43,445 bases of DNA from Gnetum montanum (taxonomy: Eukaryota; Streptophyta; Gnetopsida; Gnetales; Gnetaceae). The notes below the pieces were generated by a model. The model saw only the letters and a list, made by a program, of their open reading frames with translations. It searched no databases and was not told the DNA's origin. Position 1 is the stretch's first letter; every line of letters begins with the position of its first letter. A program made the translations under genes and the position numbers. The DNA is taken from positions 1,442,068-1,485,512 of the forward strand of contig MNCI01017913.1 of the NCBI GenBank assembly GCA_015680685.1. Reading direction: 5' to 3'. This document shows, piece by piece, positions 1-9,550 of the stretch.

Positions 1-195
1 TATAAAAATCACATACCTCAAACTTACTTAACCATACAACCGTGACAATACAAGTAAGTTTGGGAGGACAAAAATTGATTAACCTTAATTGTTTTATTAA
101 GGCACGTAAGCACTTAGTCCTTGGAGTTTGACCGAATTTCACATGAGATGCTCATATTCGTATGGTTGAGTGTAGGGGTACCTCACCACTCATCA
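1..195 (+). mobile_element. 3' end of an LTR, M-family type, plus orientation
   Basis: This stretch is the reverse complement of the first about 200 bp of the M1 LTR at 7129-7325. It ends in CACTCATCA, the conserved 3' terminus of all LTRs of this group. The sequence that follows is not a primer binding site, so it is a 3' LTR or a solo LTR whose body lies left of the window. It interrupts the protease reading of the gag-protease relic on its right, so it was probably inserted into that relic. Confidence 0.85.
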
Positions 196-365
196 ATATG
201 GGAAGAGACTACTCATAACCAAGACCTCCCTAGGATTAAGTTAAACTCCAGTGTCTCTTCCACTACAAAGAAATTAGCAAATGTAAAGAATTACTCCCCA
301 ACAACAAAGTCTAGAGAATTAGATCCTCTTACTACTACTCATGACCCATTAAAGGACTTAAGAGT
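196..365 (-). pseudogene. Retroelement aspartic protease remnant, Tat-like
   Basis: Reading the minus strand gives a worn retropepsin C-terminal half. A segment SFNGS...VVVRG is followed by LILGRSWLW, matching the pattern 'FDG...v.G...LLGRPWLH' of Tat/Ogre-type gypsy proteases. The catalytic D[ST]G is not seen here and would lie to the right or be lost. Stops and frame changes break it. It continues the gag remnant on its right in the expected gag-protease order and is cut off by the LTR at 1-195. Identification is by motif only. Confidence 0.5.
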
Positions 366-869
366 AGAAGTGGAAATGTTTTGAATCTGTTCTACCAAGC
401 CTAAACACTCCACAATTGGAATGGGTTTAACAGTCATTGCCACCCCATCATCAACATGCACCTAGTGCACCTTGTATTAATTAATCCTTATCATTAGGAA
501 GAGAGATGCCCTCAACACCTCACCACTTTGTAAGTTAGTCTTCATCTCACTATCATGAAAAGTTAAGGTAGTTGACTTCATTTCTTCCCTAGGTAAAGGT
601 GGCACAATCACTACATGAATGGATTTCTCATTGGCTGATATGTTCTCACTAATAGGAATGGAGGTCAACATCTTGACCAAGACTTCATAGTGAGTAGAGA
701 AGGTCATCACTATGTCATATATTTGAACCAATCCTTCCTTTCAAAGTTTGGCCTAGGTGGGTTAAAGGTGGAAGCACCTGATGTCAATGGTTGAGTGGTG
801 GTGGTAAGGGCCTTTGGCTGCATTGTCCTTGGCTCCTACATGATTTTTGTTTCCTTGGCAACTCTGGCC

Positions 870-2460
870 ACTACTACATGGTTTTGTTTTCCTTTGTCCA
901 TATCCTTTATCATGTGTTGATTCTTGTATGTTACATATGATGGGTCATTACTAGATTTCACGGCATCCTCTATGTTTTTGGTTTGGGAAAAGACTTGGAT
1001 AAGTGACCATGGATTTAGGTAGTATAGCTTGGACTTGATGAAATCATTAATTGATCCTTTGAAAATGGTTCAAATATGTGTTTCAAACATGGGCTTGGGA
1101 AGTTCATTGAGGATGGTGTTCCATCTTTGTATGACTTTTTAAACAAGTTCAAAAGAACCCTATTTGACCTTCATAAGCTAGTCTAGTATTGTATCAAGTT
1201 TCAAGTTATACTTGAAATAGTTAACAAATTATAAAATTAAGCCTTCTAGAGAGATAATAGAGCCTCTGAGTAACACATGGTACCAATCTAAGGCTTTTCA
1301 AGTGAGAGACATAGGAAAGATGCACATCATGATGTGGGGTGAAGCTTGTAACAATAAGCACTCAGAACAAAAGGTAATGAGATGTGAGTTTGGATTACCC
1401 TTATCATTATACTTAGTGAAATGAGGAATAGGAATTCTCATGGGAAGATTTTTTTTCAGGACAATAGGAGTAACAAGGTCATCTTAATAGAAATTCATAA
1501 TTTTCACCATCTAGATGGTGGAGATCTTAAGCTTCTGTTACTCTTCAATGAGGTCTTGGATTATTTAAACATCTTGATCCAAGCCTTGGAGCATTCCTAC
1601 TGGTTAGGATGTTTGAACTAATGGCTACAAGAGAAACTGGGTGGCCTAGGCCATGTAATGGGCATCAACATGGATAGGAGGGACTGGGTGATCATGGTTG
1701 CAAGAGGGTAAAATAGGAAAAATGAGGCTTGGGTTGAAACATGTAGGATAAAAGGGATAAAAGGGGTGTGAGAGGCTTGTAAAGCCTAGAGTTCTGGTTG
1801 GTATGATTAAAGGAGGTGGCATGGTACACATCACTAGTGATGGGTATACTAAACAAGGTTAGGTTGCAAAAGACATAAGCATAAACAAGGAGGTAGAGTG
1901 GCAGGCTAGTTGAGACTGGTGCACTACTATGATGGAGGTTGGGATGAACATGATAGGGAACAAGGATGTAGACTAAGGAACCTAATTTATAGAGGACATA
2001 GGAGATGTGGAGTTGGGAATGGTTGCATGTGAAGTGGAGCATTCAAAAGATCCTCTATAAATGTGTCTAATTCATGCTCTACTTCAAACTCATCCTAGTC
2101 CTGTAGGTTTTCACACAAGCTAATTTCCTCACTCATCTCATCAATGTCTATTAGTTGCGTTAACATGCACATGTAAAAGTCCATTAGCTTAATTGTGTTT
2201 GGACTCTTTCTTGTTGTGTTAGGGTGAGGAAATATACTCTTTCTTGTTTCGATGGATGATCTCAAATTGATGTTTGGACTCTGATTCCAAACATGGGATG
2301 AGAAGACCAACTTGGATCTTAACACAAATGAAATTACCATACTCCTTGTTGATGATCATGAAATTTGGTTCCTATCCCCTTTGCCTAAGGGATTTTCTAT
2401 GTTCTTCCATAGTTAGATCCTTGGAATCATAGATGCGAATGGCTTCTTGGTTAGTTTCCA
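870..2460 (-). pseudogene. Degenerate Ty3/gypsy gag, Tat-like
   Basis: The minus strand reads as a retrotransposon gag with many stops and frame changes. A possible start is METNQEAIRIYDSKDL near 2455. The core lies at about 1430-960, with PHIMMCIFPMSLT, KALDWYH, SFELV and RWNTI in the order expected for the plant gag capsid domain (metal-free, with the 'A..WY..L...SI.s...L...F' pattern). A basic, proline-containing tail follows towards 780. It was probably the structural capsid protein of an element whose protease is at 196-365. It is not from the M or P family, because sequence and motif spacing differ. No intact frame exceeds about 120 codons. Confidence 0.6.
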
Positions 2461-2528
2461 TGTGTATTATGATGTGAGATAAAACTATGAAATGGTGAAA
2501 AGGCATAAAAGATATAAGGCCAACATAT

Positions 2529-2694
2529 AAGCTAGCTTATAAAACGTATTAGGCTAACTTGTAAAAGTAATAAGCTAACATTTAAAACATAATAAGCTAA
2601 CTTGTGAAACATGATAAGCTATCTTAATATGCTAAAGTGTAAAACTTAATAAGCAAATATATAAAATGTAATAAGCTAACTAGTAAAGAGTTTT
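2529..2694. repeat. 22-bp tandem repeat, about 8 units
   Basis: Units of the type AAGCTAACTTGTAAAACATAAT start at 2529, 2551, 2572, 2594, 2616, about 2629, 2651 and 2673. Spacing is 21-22 bp with one poorly preserved unit. The array sits just before the start of the gag remnant (minus strand), where an element leader would be. No spacer diversity of CRISPR kind is present. Confidence 0.85.
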
Positions 2695-2750
2695 AACTTG
2701 TGAAACTCTAACATATTAAGAGTTTCAACTTATGAAACTCCAACATATTA
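2687..2750. repeat. 32-bp direct duplication
   Basis: Two copies of a 32-bp unit begin at 2687 and 2719, each reading AGAGTTT..AACTT.TGAAACTC.AACATATTA. It directly abuts and slightly overlaps the 22-bp array, so the two together form one locally expanded leader region. Confidence 0.8.
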
Positions 2751-3224
2751 ACTACAACTACAATGAAAAATAAAAAAAAATTCAAACTTTTTCTAATATA
2801 TTTAACCAATTCTAGGATAAATACTAAAAAGTTTCAATGTATATGAAAACACCAAGAAACAATTTGCAACTTGCAAGCACAAAAAAAACCATGCGATATG
2901 CACTACAACTGCTAAGATAAAAACTTGAATCAAATGCATAGAAAACAAGGGCTATGTTGAACATTGCAACTACAAAATTTAATTTTTAAGCTACCTAGAG
3001 TAGGAAGTTAAGGTAGTGGTGTACACTGAAACAATAAAAATTAATTTTTTGAAATTGAAAATTTGTAGGGAAGAGGGGCAACACAATAACTATGTTATGC
3101 AAATAGTAATGGGAACATGTTGTTTTATGCTAAAAACTAGTTTATGCTCTACATGTTGGTCTTTAAAAAATAAAATTTTCACAGAAAAAATAAGAAATGA
3201 ATTTTTTATGAAAAATAAAACCAA
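2751..3224. other. AT-rich spacer, nothing recognised
   Basis: This is low-GC sequence with short A-runs. An 81-codon frame at 3016-3261 has no domain and no sensible composition. I see no gene or RNA here. Confidence 0.5.
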
Positions 3225-3300
3225 AGGCCCTATTTTTAGTGCCAAAAACTATAGCAACTAAAAAATTCAGTGCTAGAAAGCCAAAACTTTTAGTGTAGTA
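3225..3300. mobile_element. Possible CACTA-type transposon terminus
   Basis: The stretch carries several short copies of AGTGCCAAAA / AGTGCTAG / TTTTAGTG and ends in CTTTTAGTGTAGTA. Its reverse complement begins TACTACACTAAAAG, close to the CACTA terminal motif with dense subterminal repeats known from plant CACTA elements. No matching left terminus was found, so at best this is one end of a truncated copy. Confidence 0.3.
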
Positions 3301-3877
3301 CAATTTAACCCTGGATCCAATGAGTCCTAAAAAAGGATATGAAGTGCCTCAAATAGTCTTGTTGATCAATTGAAGACTTAGAAGTATATTATCATGATAT
3401 GAAATAAAAAAAAACATATGTAAGGATAATTGAAATGCTAGATCTAAGAACAAAGAAATGTAAAAACAAATGTGGTAAACACAAGAAGCTACAAACTTTG
3501 TATTGAATATAATAAAAATTCATGAAAATCAAAGTTTAGAGAATACAAGTTATGAGAATTAAAAGCCCAAGAGCTCAAAGAATATCCTTGGAATTTGATG
3601 CAAATGGTAGGATATGCTCTGCAAATAGATCCACACTTGAATATCCTAAACAATCTACTCTTGAACTTCATCTAATACAGGTTCTCTATTATAGTGATCT
3701 ACACTAAGGGAAAAATGGTTATGGACTCTTGGATGTTTGCACTACTTCAAAAGTCTGAAGTTTGGCCTTAATGAAAATGGTCCAAAAGTTCTTCAAAAGA
3801 TGCAAACTTTGGCTTAAATAGGCCACAAACATCCAAAAAATATAGCATATTAACCACTAATGTTTTCTACTTTTTTT
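3301..3877. other. No recognised feature
   Basis: I see no motif-supported gene. A 60-codon minus frame at 3489-3671 looks like chance. The stretch around 3715-3845 is a non-coding, CCAAA-rich sequence. Confidence 0.4.
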
Positions 3878-4045
3878 GCCAAATTTGATGGCACATTTGT
3901 CCTATTTTCATGGCCCAAAATCAAATGTATATGCCACCAACATTTTTGGGTTTTTTTTTGCCAAACTGGATGGCATATTTGGGATATTTTCATGGCACAA
4001 TCTAAAATATGTATGCCACCAACATTTTTGGGTTTTGCTGCCAAA
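3878..4045. repeat. Imperfect tandem duplication, about 81 bp
   Basis: The phrase GCCAAA...GATGGCA..TTTG, then TTTTCATGGC, then ATGCCACCAACATTTTTGGG, occurs twice, starting at 3878 and 3960. A third partial copy of the start is at 4040. The period is 80-82 bp. Overlapping frames in this stretch on both strands are by-products of the repeat. Confidence 0.85.
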
Positions 4046-4319
4046 TTTTATCAATGTATTTACATTTCAAGCTACACAAGTTGGCTTAAATGGAATTTCA
4101 ACATTCTAAATTGTAAATTCCATACCTACACATTAAGAAATATCCAAAATTTTGCAAGAATTAGGCCATAGGATAGGATTTTTTATGGGAAAATAGGCAG
4201 TTGTTACTACCTTTAAGATCCCATCAAATTACAATGAAAACTCTTGGCTATTAGTTTTTTTTATTTGTCACATGAATTTTTCTTTGGGATGTTTCAAGAT
4301 TAGAAGTAGCCATCTTATC

Positions 4320-4560
4320 ATTGGTATTCAACTTTAACATGCTTATAGATTAAATTTATAATCATAAATTATCCAACCTGCTTCTTCATGTCTAAACACT
4401 AGTACAACCTCTTGAGCATCTGGTATATTTTATCACTATCCTGATGCATTTGAAATCTACTAAGATGATATTTATTCAATATATGCTTCCACAAGGAATC
4501 AGGCACATACACCTGAAGCTTATGATGAAGAAACCCAAGTGCATCAACTATCATAGAAGA
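4320..4560 (-). pseudogene. Integrase zinc-binding region remnant
   Basis: Read on the minus strand, LQVYVPDSLWKHIL is followed by a histidine-containing stretch and then KIYQMLKRLYWCLDMKK-like residues. This matches the H2C2 domain of Ty3/gypsy integrases ('lcVP...r..ilke.H.....HpG..k....lk..yyWp.m..dv'). It follows RNase H in the correct order. The catalytic core further left is unreadable, so the relic ends near 4250-4300. Confidence 0.55.
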
Positions 4561-4639
4561 ATCATTGATTTGCCTATAATCACACCAAGAATAGCACTAC
4601 TACTTTACATGAATATTACTAATTACATCAAATTAAATC

Positions 4640-5130
4640 ATCGAACTATGGATCTTACTAGCCACATAGCTCAAGGAATCTACCACAACATTACTTTTTC
4701 TTGTTTGATACTATATGGTAAAATTCAATAACTTAACACACCTCCTTTAATGTAGGTTTAACTATGGCACATTGATCAAATACTATAATCCCTTATGATC
4801 CATTCAAATCATCAACTACTCTTTGAAGAAGTAGTGGTGAGAAACCTTCAAGAAAAATCCCATCACTCATGGCTCAATTTTATGCATGGGGTAGTGCATC
4901 TCATGAGGCTTTAGCTATTGTAAGGCATAGGCTATTATTTTTACCTCTTTCATTACAATATAATTATAATCCTTTCCTAATGCATTAGTTCAAATGTCAA
5001 ATGATTTACCTAGGTTAGGTGAAATCAAAAAGGAAGTTAAGATTAATCTACTCATGAGTTCATCAAAGATAGCTTAATAACATAGGTTTCATAAGAAATA
5101 TATATCCTTTTACAAAAACTTCATGAGGGA
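4640..5130 (-). pseudogene. RNase H remnant of gypsy pol relic
   Basis: The minus strand keeps HPM.....FFKE..., MDHKGL.YL, LNLRQRRWVKLL-like and TRKSN.VVDSLSYVAS (near 4730-4665). These are the signatures of the plant gypsy RNase H tail ('DHksLkyl..q..Ln.RQ.RW...L.dyd..i.Y.pGk.N.vADaLSR'). Several nonsense changes break it. It links RT on its right to the integrase remnant on its left. Confidence 0.6.
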
Positions 5131-5990
5131 TGATGCTTTGCAAGAGAAGTAATTGACAAACCCCTTGTAATAAATTGCCAACCTAAGAAAATTACAGACC
5201 TCTTCAACATCCTTGGGAATAGGAAAATCATGAATAACTAATATCTTAGTATGGTCTACTACTATACCAACCTCCAAAACAATATGACCTAGAAATAGAA
5301 TCTCTCAACACCAAAATAAACACTTCAAATATTTGACAAAAAATTATTGTTCTCAAAGCATCTAGATAATGATTCTCATATGTTACTCATATAACTTCTC
5401 TAATAAAAAGTACACCAAAATATCATTTATAAACCCAATAAGAAACTAGTTAGGTAATATCTCATGATACTATTCATTAAATATATGAACATTTTAGGGA
5501 CTTTAGTGAGTCCAAATTGCAAAAACAATAACTCAAAATGTTCATACCACATCCTTTCTAATCTAAACTTGATGGTATACTAACTTCAAATCTATCTTTG
5601 AGAAGATCAAAGATTCTTACAACTAGTTAAGCAAATTTTCTATTTCTGGCAAAGAATACTTGTTCTTCACTATCACTTGATTTAACTACTAGTAATTAAT
5701 AAATAATGACATATTGTCATTCTTCTTTTTCACAAGGATAATGAAAGCACCTCAAGGAGATATACATTGATCAATTAAGCTATTATCAAGTAACTCCTAG
5801 AGTTGAATCCTTAGTTCTACTAACTCAATAGGAAATATCCTATATGGAACCATGGAGATAGGTTCAACACTAGATTTGAGAGACATCTCAAGATCAACAT
5901 CATGCCTTGGAAAAACACATGTCAAATAAAAATGAAAAAACATTAAGAAACTCTTAAATAATAAGAATTTTGTAAATCTCAAAATCAAAA
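5130..5990 (-). pseudogene. Reverse transcriptase remnant, non-Athila gypsy
   Basis: The minus strand reads YRIFPIELVELRIQLQ (about 5860-5800), SPWGAFIILVKKKN.., KNKYSLPEIENLL, FSKIDL...YHQV, FINDILVYF (catalytic FxDD box with the first aspartate changed to asparagine) and EILFLGHIV. This order and wording match the chromovirus type of Ty3/gypsy RT (Del/Tekay/Reina-like), unlike the VFMDDFS type of M1. At least a dozen stops and several frame changes show it is old and inactive. It is part of a protease-RT-RNase H-integrase block running 6450 to 4320. Confidence 0.7.
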
Positions 5991-6129
5991 AGAGAGTTCA
6001 CTAACTGAAACAACAAAGTAAGAAAGATATTTTAGTAATAAATGATAAAAATATCTTGAACACATAATATTCAACTTAATCCTATGGAACCAAGCATGTA
6101 CTCATTTAAATATCATCATCTATCATCAA

Positions 6130-6450
6130 ATAAATGATCTTGGGATAATAACCCAAGCTACCTTGATAGCAAGACAACCAATGCATGTCCAAGATGACAT
6201 CATAGTCTACTAGACTCATGACATAAAGATTAAAAAACAAAATGACATTCTGAATTACCAAGGATATAGAATTGTAAACTTAATCCACATCAAGCACAAA
6301 ATCACTAATAGAGCTAATGATAATCCCTTGATCATAAAACTAACATACCAAATGTAATCATCCAACTACTCATAGATTAATGAAAGAACAACTTGCACTA
6401 GGATAAAACAAAATAAAAATTTCCAAATCAAAAATCATACCTCTAGTCTT
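6130..6450 (-). pseudogene. Retropepsin remnant of gypsy pol relic
   Basis: Minus-strand reading gives SCSFINL (cf. 'ASHSFI'), then DFVLDVD.VYNS, LYVMSLVDYDVILDMHWLS. The latter is the hallmark 'DYDVILGMDWLs' protease-RT linker of chromovirus-type gypsy elements. The D-T-G triplet is not visible. It precedes the RT remnant in the expected order. Confidence 0.6.
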
Positions 6451-6480
6451 TACAAACTTGAAATGAATTAAATGATCATT

Positions 6481-7123
6481 GGAAGAGTTGAGAAAATCTC
6501 TTCAATGGACATCATACTCTTTCCATACATATGCCTTCTTCTAAGTAATCCATCAACATCTAATGGATGTATGAAACTAGTGAGTTACCAAATGAGTTTA
6601 TCAAGTAAGAGTACAACTTAGTTTCTTGAAGATCTTAAGAATCTCCTTAGTGGAAATGGTAGGATCCTTTTCACCTTGGAAGGTAAAAGGTTCTAGCTTA
6701 CAAAACTACTTCCTAATCTCTCTCTCTCTATCGATTCTCAACCATTGCCAACATCCCTAAAAGCAATCTACATTAATGTTGAACTATAGTTTCTTTCCAT
6801 ATGCTAATGGAAAAAATGAAATAAATAGTGATTAATATCTTTGTAGCTAATCTTCTCATCCTATGTAGTAATAGAAACTAGAGTGACAAATTCCAATTAA
6901 AGATCCATTAACATCTTCTTCCTTCAATTAATAATTAGATTATGTATTAGTGTTGAGTTGCTAGCCTAGTGTCTACCATCTTAGCATGATGTTGTCTACT
7001 TCAAACACCTACCATTAGTAGACATATCAGCATAATTAGAGGTTTAGTGAACCCTAATCTCAAATAGTATCCTATAATACTCTTCTTCCTAAACCTTAGG
7101 TTGAAGAAAATTATTATAGGTAA
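6481..7123. other. Unassigned, possibly upstream part of the pol relic
   Basis: This would be where gag or its zinc knuckle lies if the 4320-6450 relic were complete, but no CCHC box or gag motif can be read. A short (TC)n run is at 6718-6730. Nothing else is seen. Confidence 0.3.
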
Positions 7124-7128
7124 CACCC
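7124..7128. other. Target site duplication of M1, left copy (CACCC)
   Basis: CACCC directly precedes the M1 left LTR and is repeated at 20508-20512 directly after the right LTR. A perfect 5-bp match at both exact LTR borders supports one integration event for the whole M1 span. Confidence 0.9.
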
Positions 7129-7672
7129 TAATGAGTGGTGAGGTACCCCTACACTCAACCATACGAATACAAGTGTCTCACGTGCGATCCGGTCGAACTT
7201 CAAGGACTAAGTGCTTACATGCCCTAATGGAATACTTAAGGTTAATCAATTGCTGTCTTCCCAAACTTACTTGTATTTTCACGGTTGTATGGTTAAGTAA
7301 GCTTGAGGTATGTGATTTTTATATCTTTTATCTTTTTAATGTCTTCACGCTAATAGGGAAGGGTGAAGAGACTAAGTGACTAACTTTCATTAACTACTCA
7401 CTAACTAAGTTCTAATTGTCCTAGCACTAGCATCCGTTCCCACTTGTTGCACACACCCTAAACCAATGCAATGCTGCTGGGATTACCAAATGCTATTCGT
7501 TACTAGATTACCAAGCGTTACACACGTGCTCGAAGCAGTCGTACTAAATGCACTTAACTAGGAGAGTTTAGGGTTGAGAGAGATTAATTATCTAGGAATG
7601 CATTTAAACATTTAGCCATAATTAAATCCTATCTAGCTTAGTCCATTTGCTGCAAGGTTTATCAAAAAGTTC

Positions 7673-7727
7673 ATCTTTATTGTCGTACACAAATGTGTGC
7701 TCAGGTACAATTTGCTCGAATAAAGAT
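7673..7727 (-). promoter_or_regulatory. Poly(A)-signal hairpin in LTR
   Basis: ATCTTTATT and AATAAAGAT form a 9-bp outer stem, with an inner GTAC..ACAC/GTGT..GTAC palindrome. The transcript-sense strand has AATAAA in the right arm. The same structure recurs at 20274-20328, 26445-26501, 32751-32807, 24993-25041, 40041-40088 and 42801-42851. It probably marks the R/poly(A) region of the LTR. Confidence 0.7.
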
Positions 7728-7849
7728 CCATTCACTTTAAGACTCCTACTATGGGCACATGGAAATTATTCTAACTCTGGAATGGTAAAATTGCTATAGT
7801 TTGGCTAAGGGTCTAGATCTAGATGGAGAAACAAAAGAAAGCTACCTCT

Positions 7850-7929
7850 TATTTATAGATGTTTCGGCAGGCCGCGATATCGCGTATGCAATATCGCAGG
7901 GGCAGACACAATATCATGTACCCAATATT
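7850..7929 (-). promoter_or_regulatory. M1 3' LTR U3 promoter: 4 GATATC units and TATA box
   Basis: On the minus strand, AATATT/AATATC/AATATC/GATATC units at 7924, 7910, 7890 and 7876 (spacing 14, 20, 14) precede TATAAATA at 7857-7850. The rightmost palindrome of this LTR set is CGCGATATCGCG. Confidence 0.75.
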
Positions 7930-7940
7930 GCAACTCATCA

Positions 7941-7955
7941 TACCCCCATGACTGA
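7941..7955 (-). other. M1 polypurine tract
   Basis: On the minus strand TCAGTCATGGGGGTA sits directly before the LTR start TGATG. The same 15-mer precedes the M2 and P1 3' LTRs. It is the likely plus-strand DNA primer. Confidence 0.8.
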
Positions 7956-9550
7956 ATGAAAAATCATCCTCAAGTTCCTTACAAAATATTGAAAGGTATG
8001 GGATTATTGACTTGAATGATACTAATGGTGAACGGGGTGACATGTGAACGGATCATCATTACAATACATGACAAAATTAATGTTCATGATAACAAGAGTG
8101 AACACTAAACACATTTGACATCCAGCCTTATTTGGTAGCTGAGATAGAAAAGAGGAGAGAGAGAAAAGAAGAAGTTTGCTGCTGTCAACAACAAGATTGT
8201 GCTTTTCGTTTTTTGTCCGTAAGCACACCATCAATCTTGTTCCTTGCATAACTACTTTAGCACCAGTCCATTCCAAGTGTTCCCTCCAAATCCAATCCAT
8301 TTTTGTATGATTACCATCTACACACACAACATAGTATTATATTAGCAAGGGTAAATGAATCATAATGTAGTTAATACCTTGCCTCAGTGTAACGTCCATT
8401 GGCCGAGTTGTGGTATGGTTGATGCAGATTCTAGAGATATAATACTGGTGACTACCTGAGATGTAGGGGTTAAGAGAAAATTGAAAAAATTGGACTAGGA
8501 CCCCCATGACTGAGAGCGAACCTCCGGTAGTGAGAGAATTGAAAAAGAATAAGGAATAAGGAAGATGAAGAAAAATAAACAATGGTAACATCGATAAAAT
8601 GGATGTCAAAGATGGAGATGAACAAAATAAATGGTGATTGCGAAAATGTTTAAGGGAAAGAAATTAACAGATGCACCAAATAGGAATGCCAATGGGTCCT
8701 CCCCAAAGCAGGCTCATGTCCTTAATGCCTTGACAAACCCACATTCAAAGAGTTCGTAGGCTTTAGAAATGTCATTTGTAAGCAAGAGTTAAATTCTTAA
8801 CCACAAGATTTTACCAAAAAGAAAACAATGCATCAACCAAAATATGGACTATTGATACAACCAACAATGAGGTGAAAAATGAAGAAAGAAGGATGGGAAG
8901 GAGAGAATGGAATGGAGTCTCAAGAACAAGGTGATGTACAGGCCCTTGTGTATTAATGGTTAATGTGACTTCACATTAATACATTTGGCCAATCCATCCA
9001 CTTGAAGTAACAAGAATGCTTCCACAAAAGAGTCACCACCATTCCAACTAAACGAAAAAGAAGAAAGTAGGAAGTGAGAAGGGCCTTAGTTAAAGGAAAC
9101 ATGTTTATTTAGTTCCATAACTAGTGCTTTTACCCCAGATGATTATTTTGTCTAAGGGGTATGCTTTGAATTCTCACTTTTCACTTTTCACTTGTGTTTT
9201 TTTTTTTTTTTTGCATGAGAACCACACCATGCAAAGACTTATTATTTTTATTAACTCAGCTTCCCAATAATGGAGCAACGTCTGAATGGTAAGAAAAATC
9301 CAAGAGGAACACATTCAAGCACCCAAGAGAATGGCCAACACAAATGCATCAATTCCCTTTGAAGTCACACCCTTTTCAATCCTTGAGTCCTTCCTTAGTT
9401 TGAGAAATGCCCAGTCACCAATTCGTTAATAGTTCTTATTTTTGAAAGAAAGGGACTGTACAGTCCCAAGCCAAGAGAGACCATAAAAATTCATGGATGT
9501 ATGGGTGACATGGACTCATTGCCTATTATATCAAAAGAACCATACCTTAG
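7956..9550 (-). other. M1 3' untranslated region, left part
   Basis: The stretch is collinear with M2 at 26746-28395 and has no supported coding frame. It contains a second PPT-like sequence at 8500-8514 and a T-run near 9200. The last about 200 bp (9353-9550) are repeated, about 90% identical, at 12914-13105. Confidence 0.7.

Larger units (their letters stand above)
7129..7940 (-). repeat. M1 3' LTR
   Basis: The LTR begins (on the plus strand) TAATGAGTGG and ends ACTCATCA, with inverted ends TGATGA/TCATCA. On the minus strand it holds four GATATC-type units (7876, 7890, 7910, 7924), a TATA box TATAAATA at 7850-7857, and a poly(A)-site hairpin at 7673-7727. It is 34 bp longer than the 5' LTR, all in the GATATC array. 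Confidence 0.95.

Noticed and set aside
1646-2340. Minus-strand frames of 62-116 codons
   Set aside because: They are fragments of the degraded gag region in mixed frames, not separate genes.
2529-2750. CRISPR-like array
   Set aside because: The repeats are head-to-tail without unique spacers and the context is plant retroelement DNA.
3850-4171. Overlapping open frames of 64-103 codons on both strands
   Set aside because: They mirror the 81-bp tandem duplication and have no other support.
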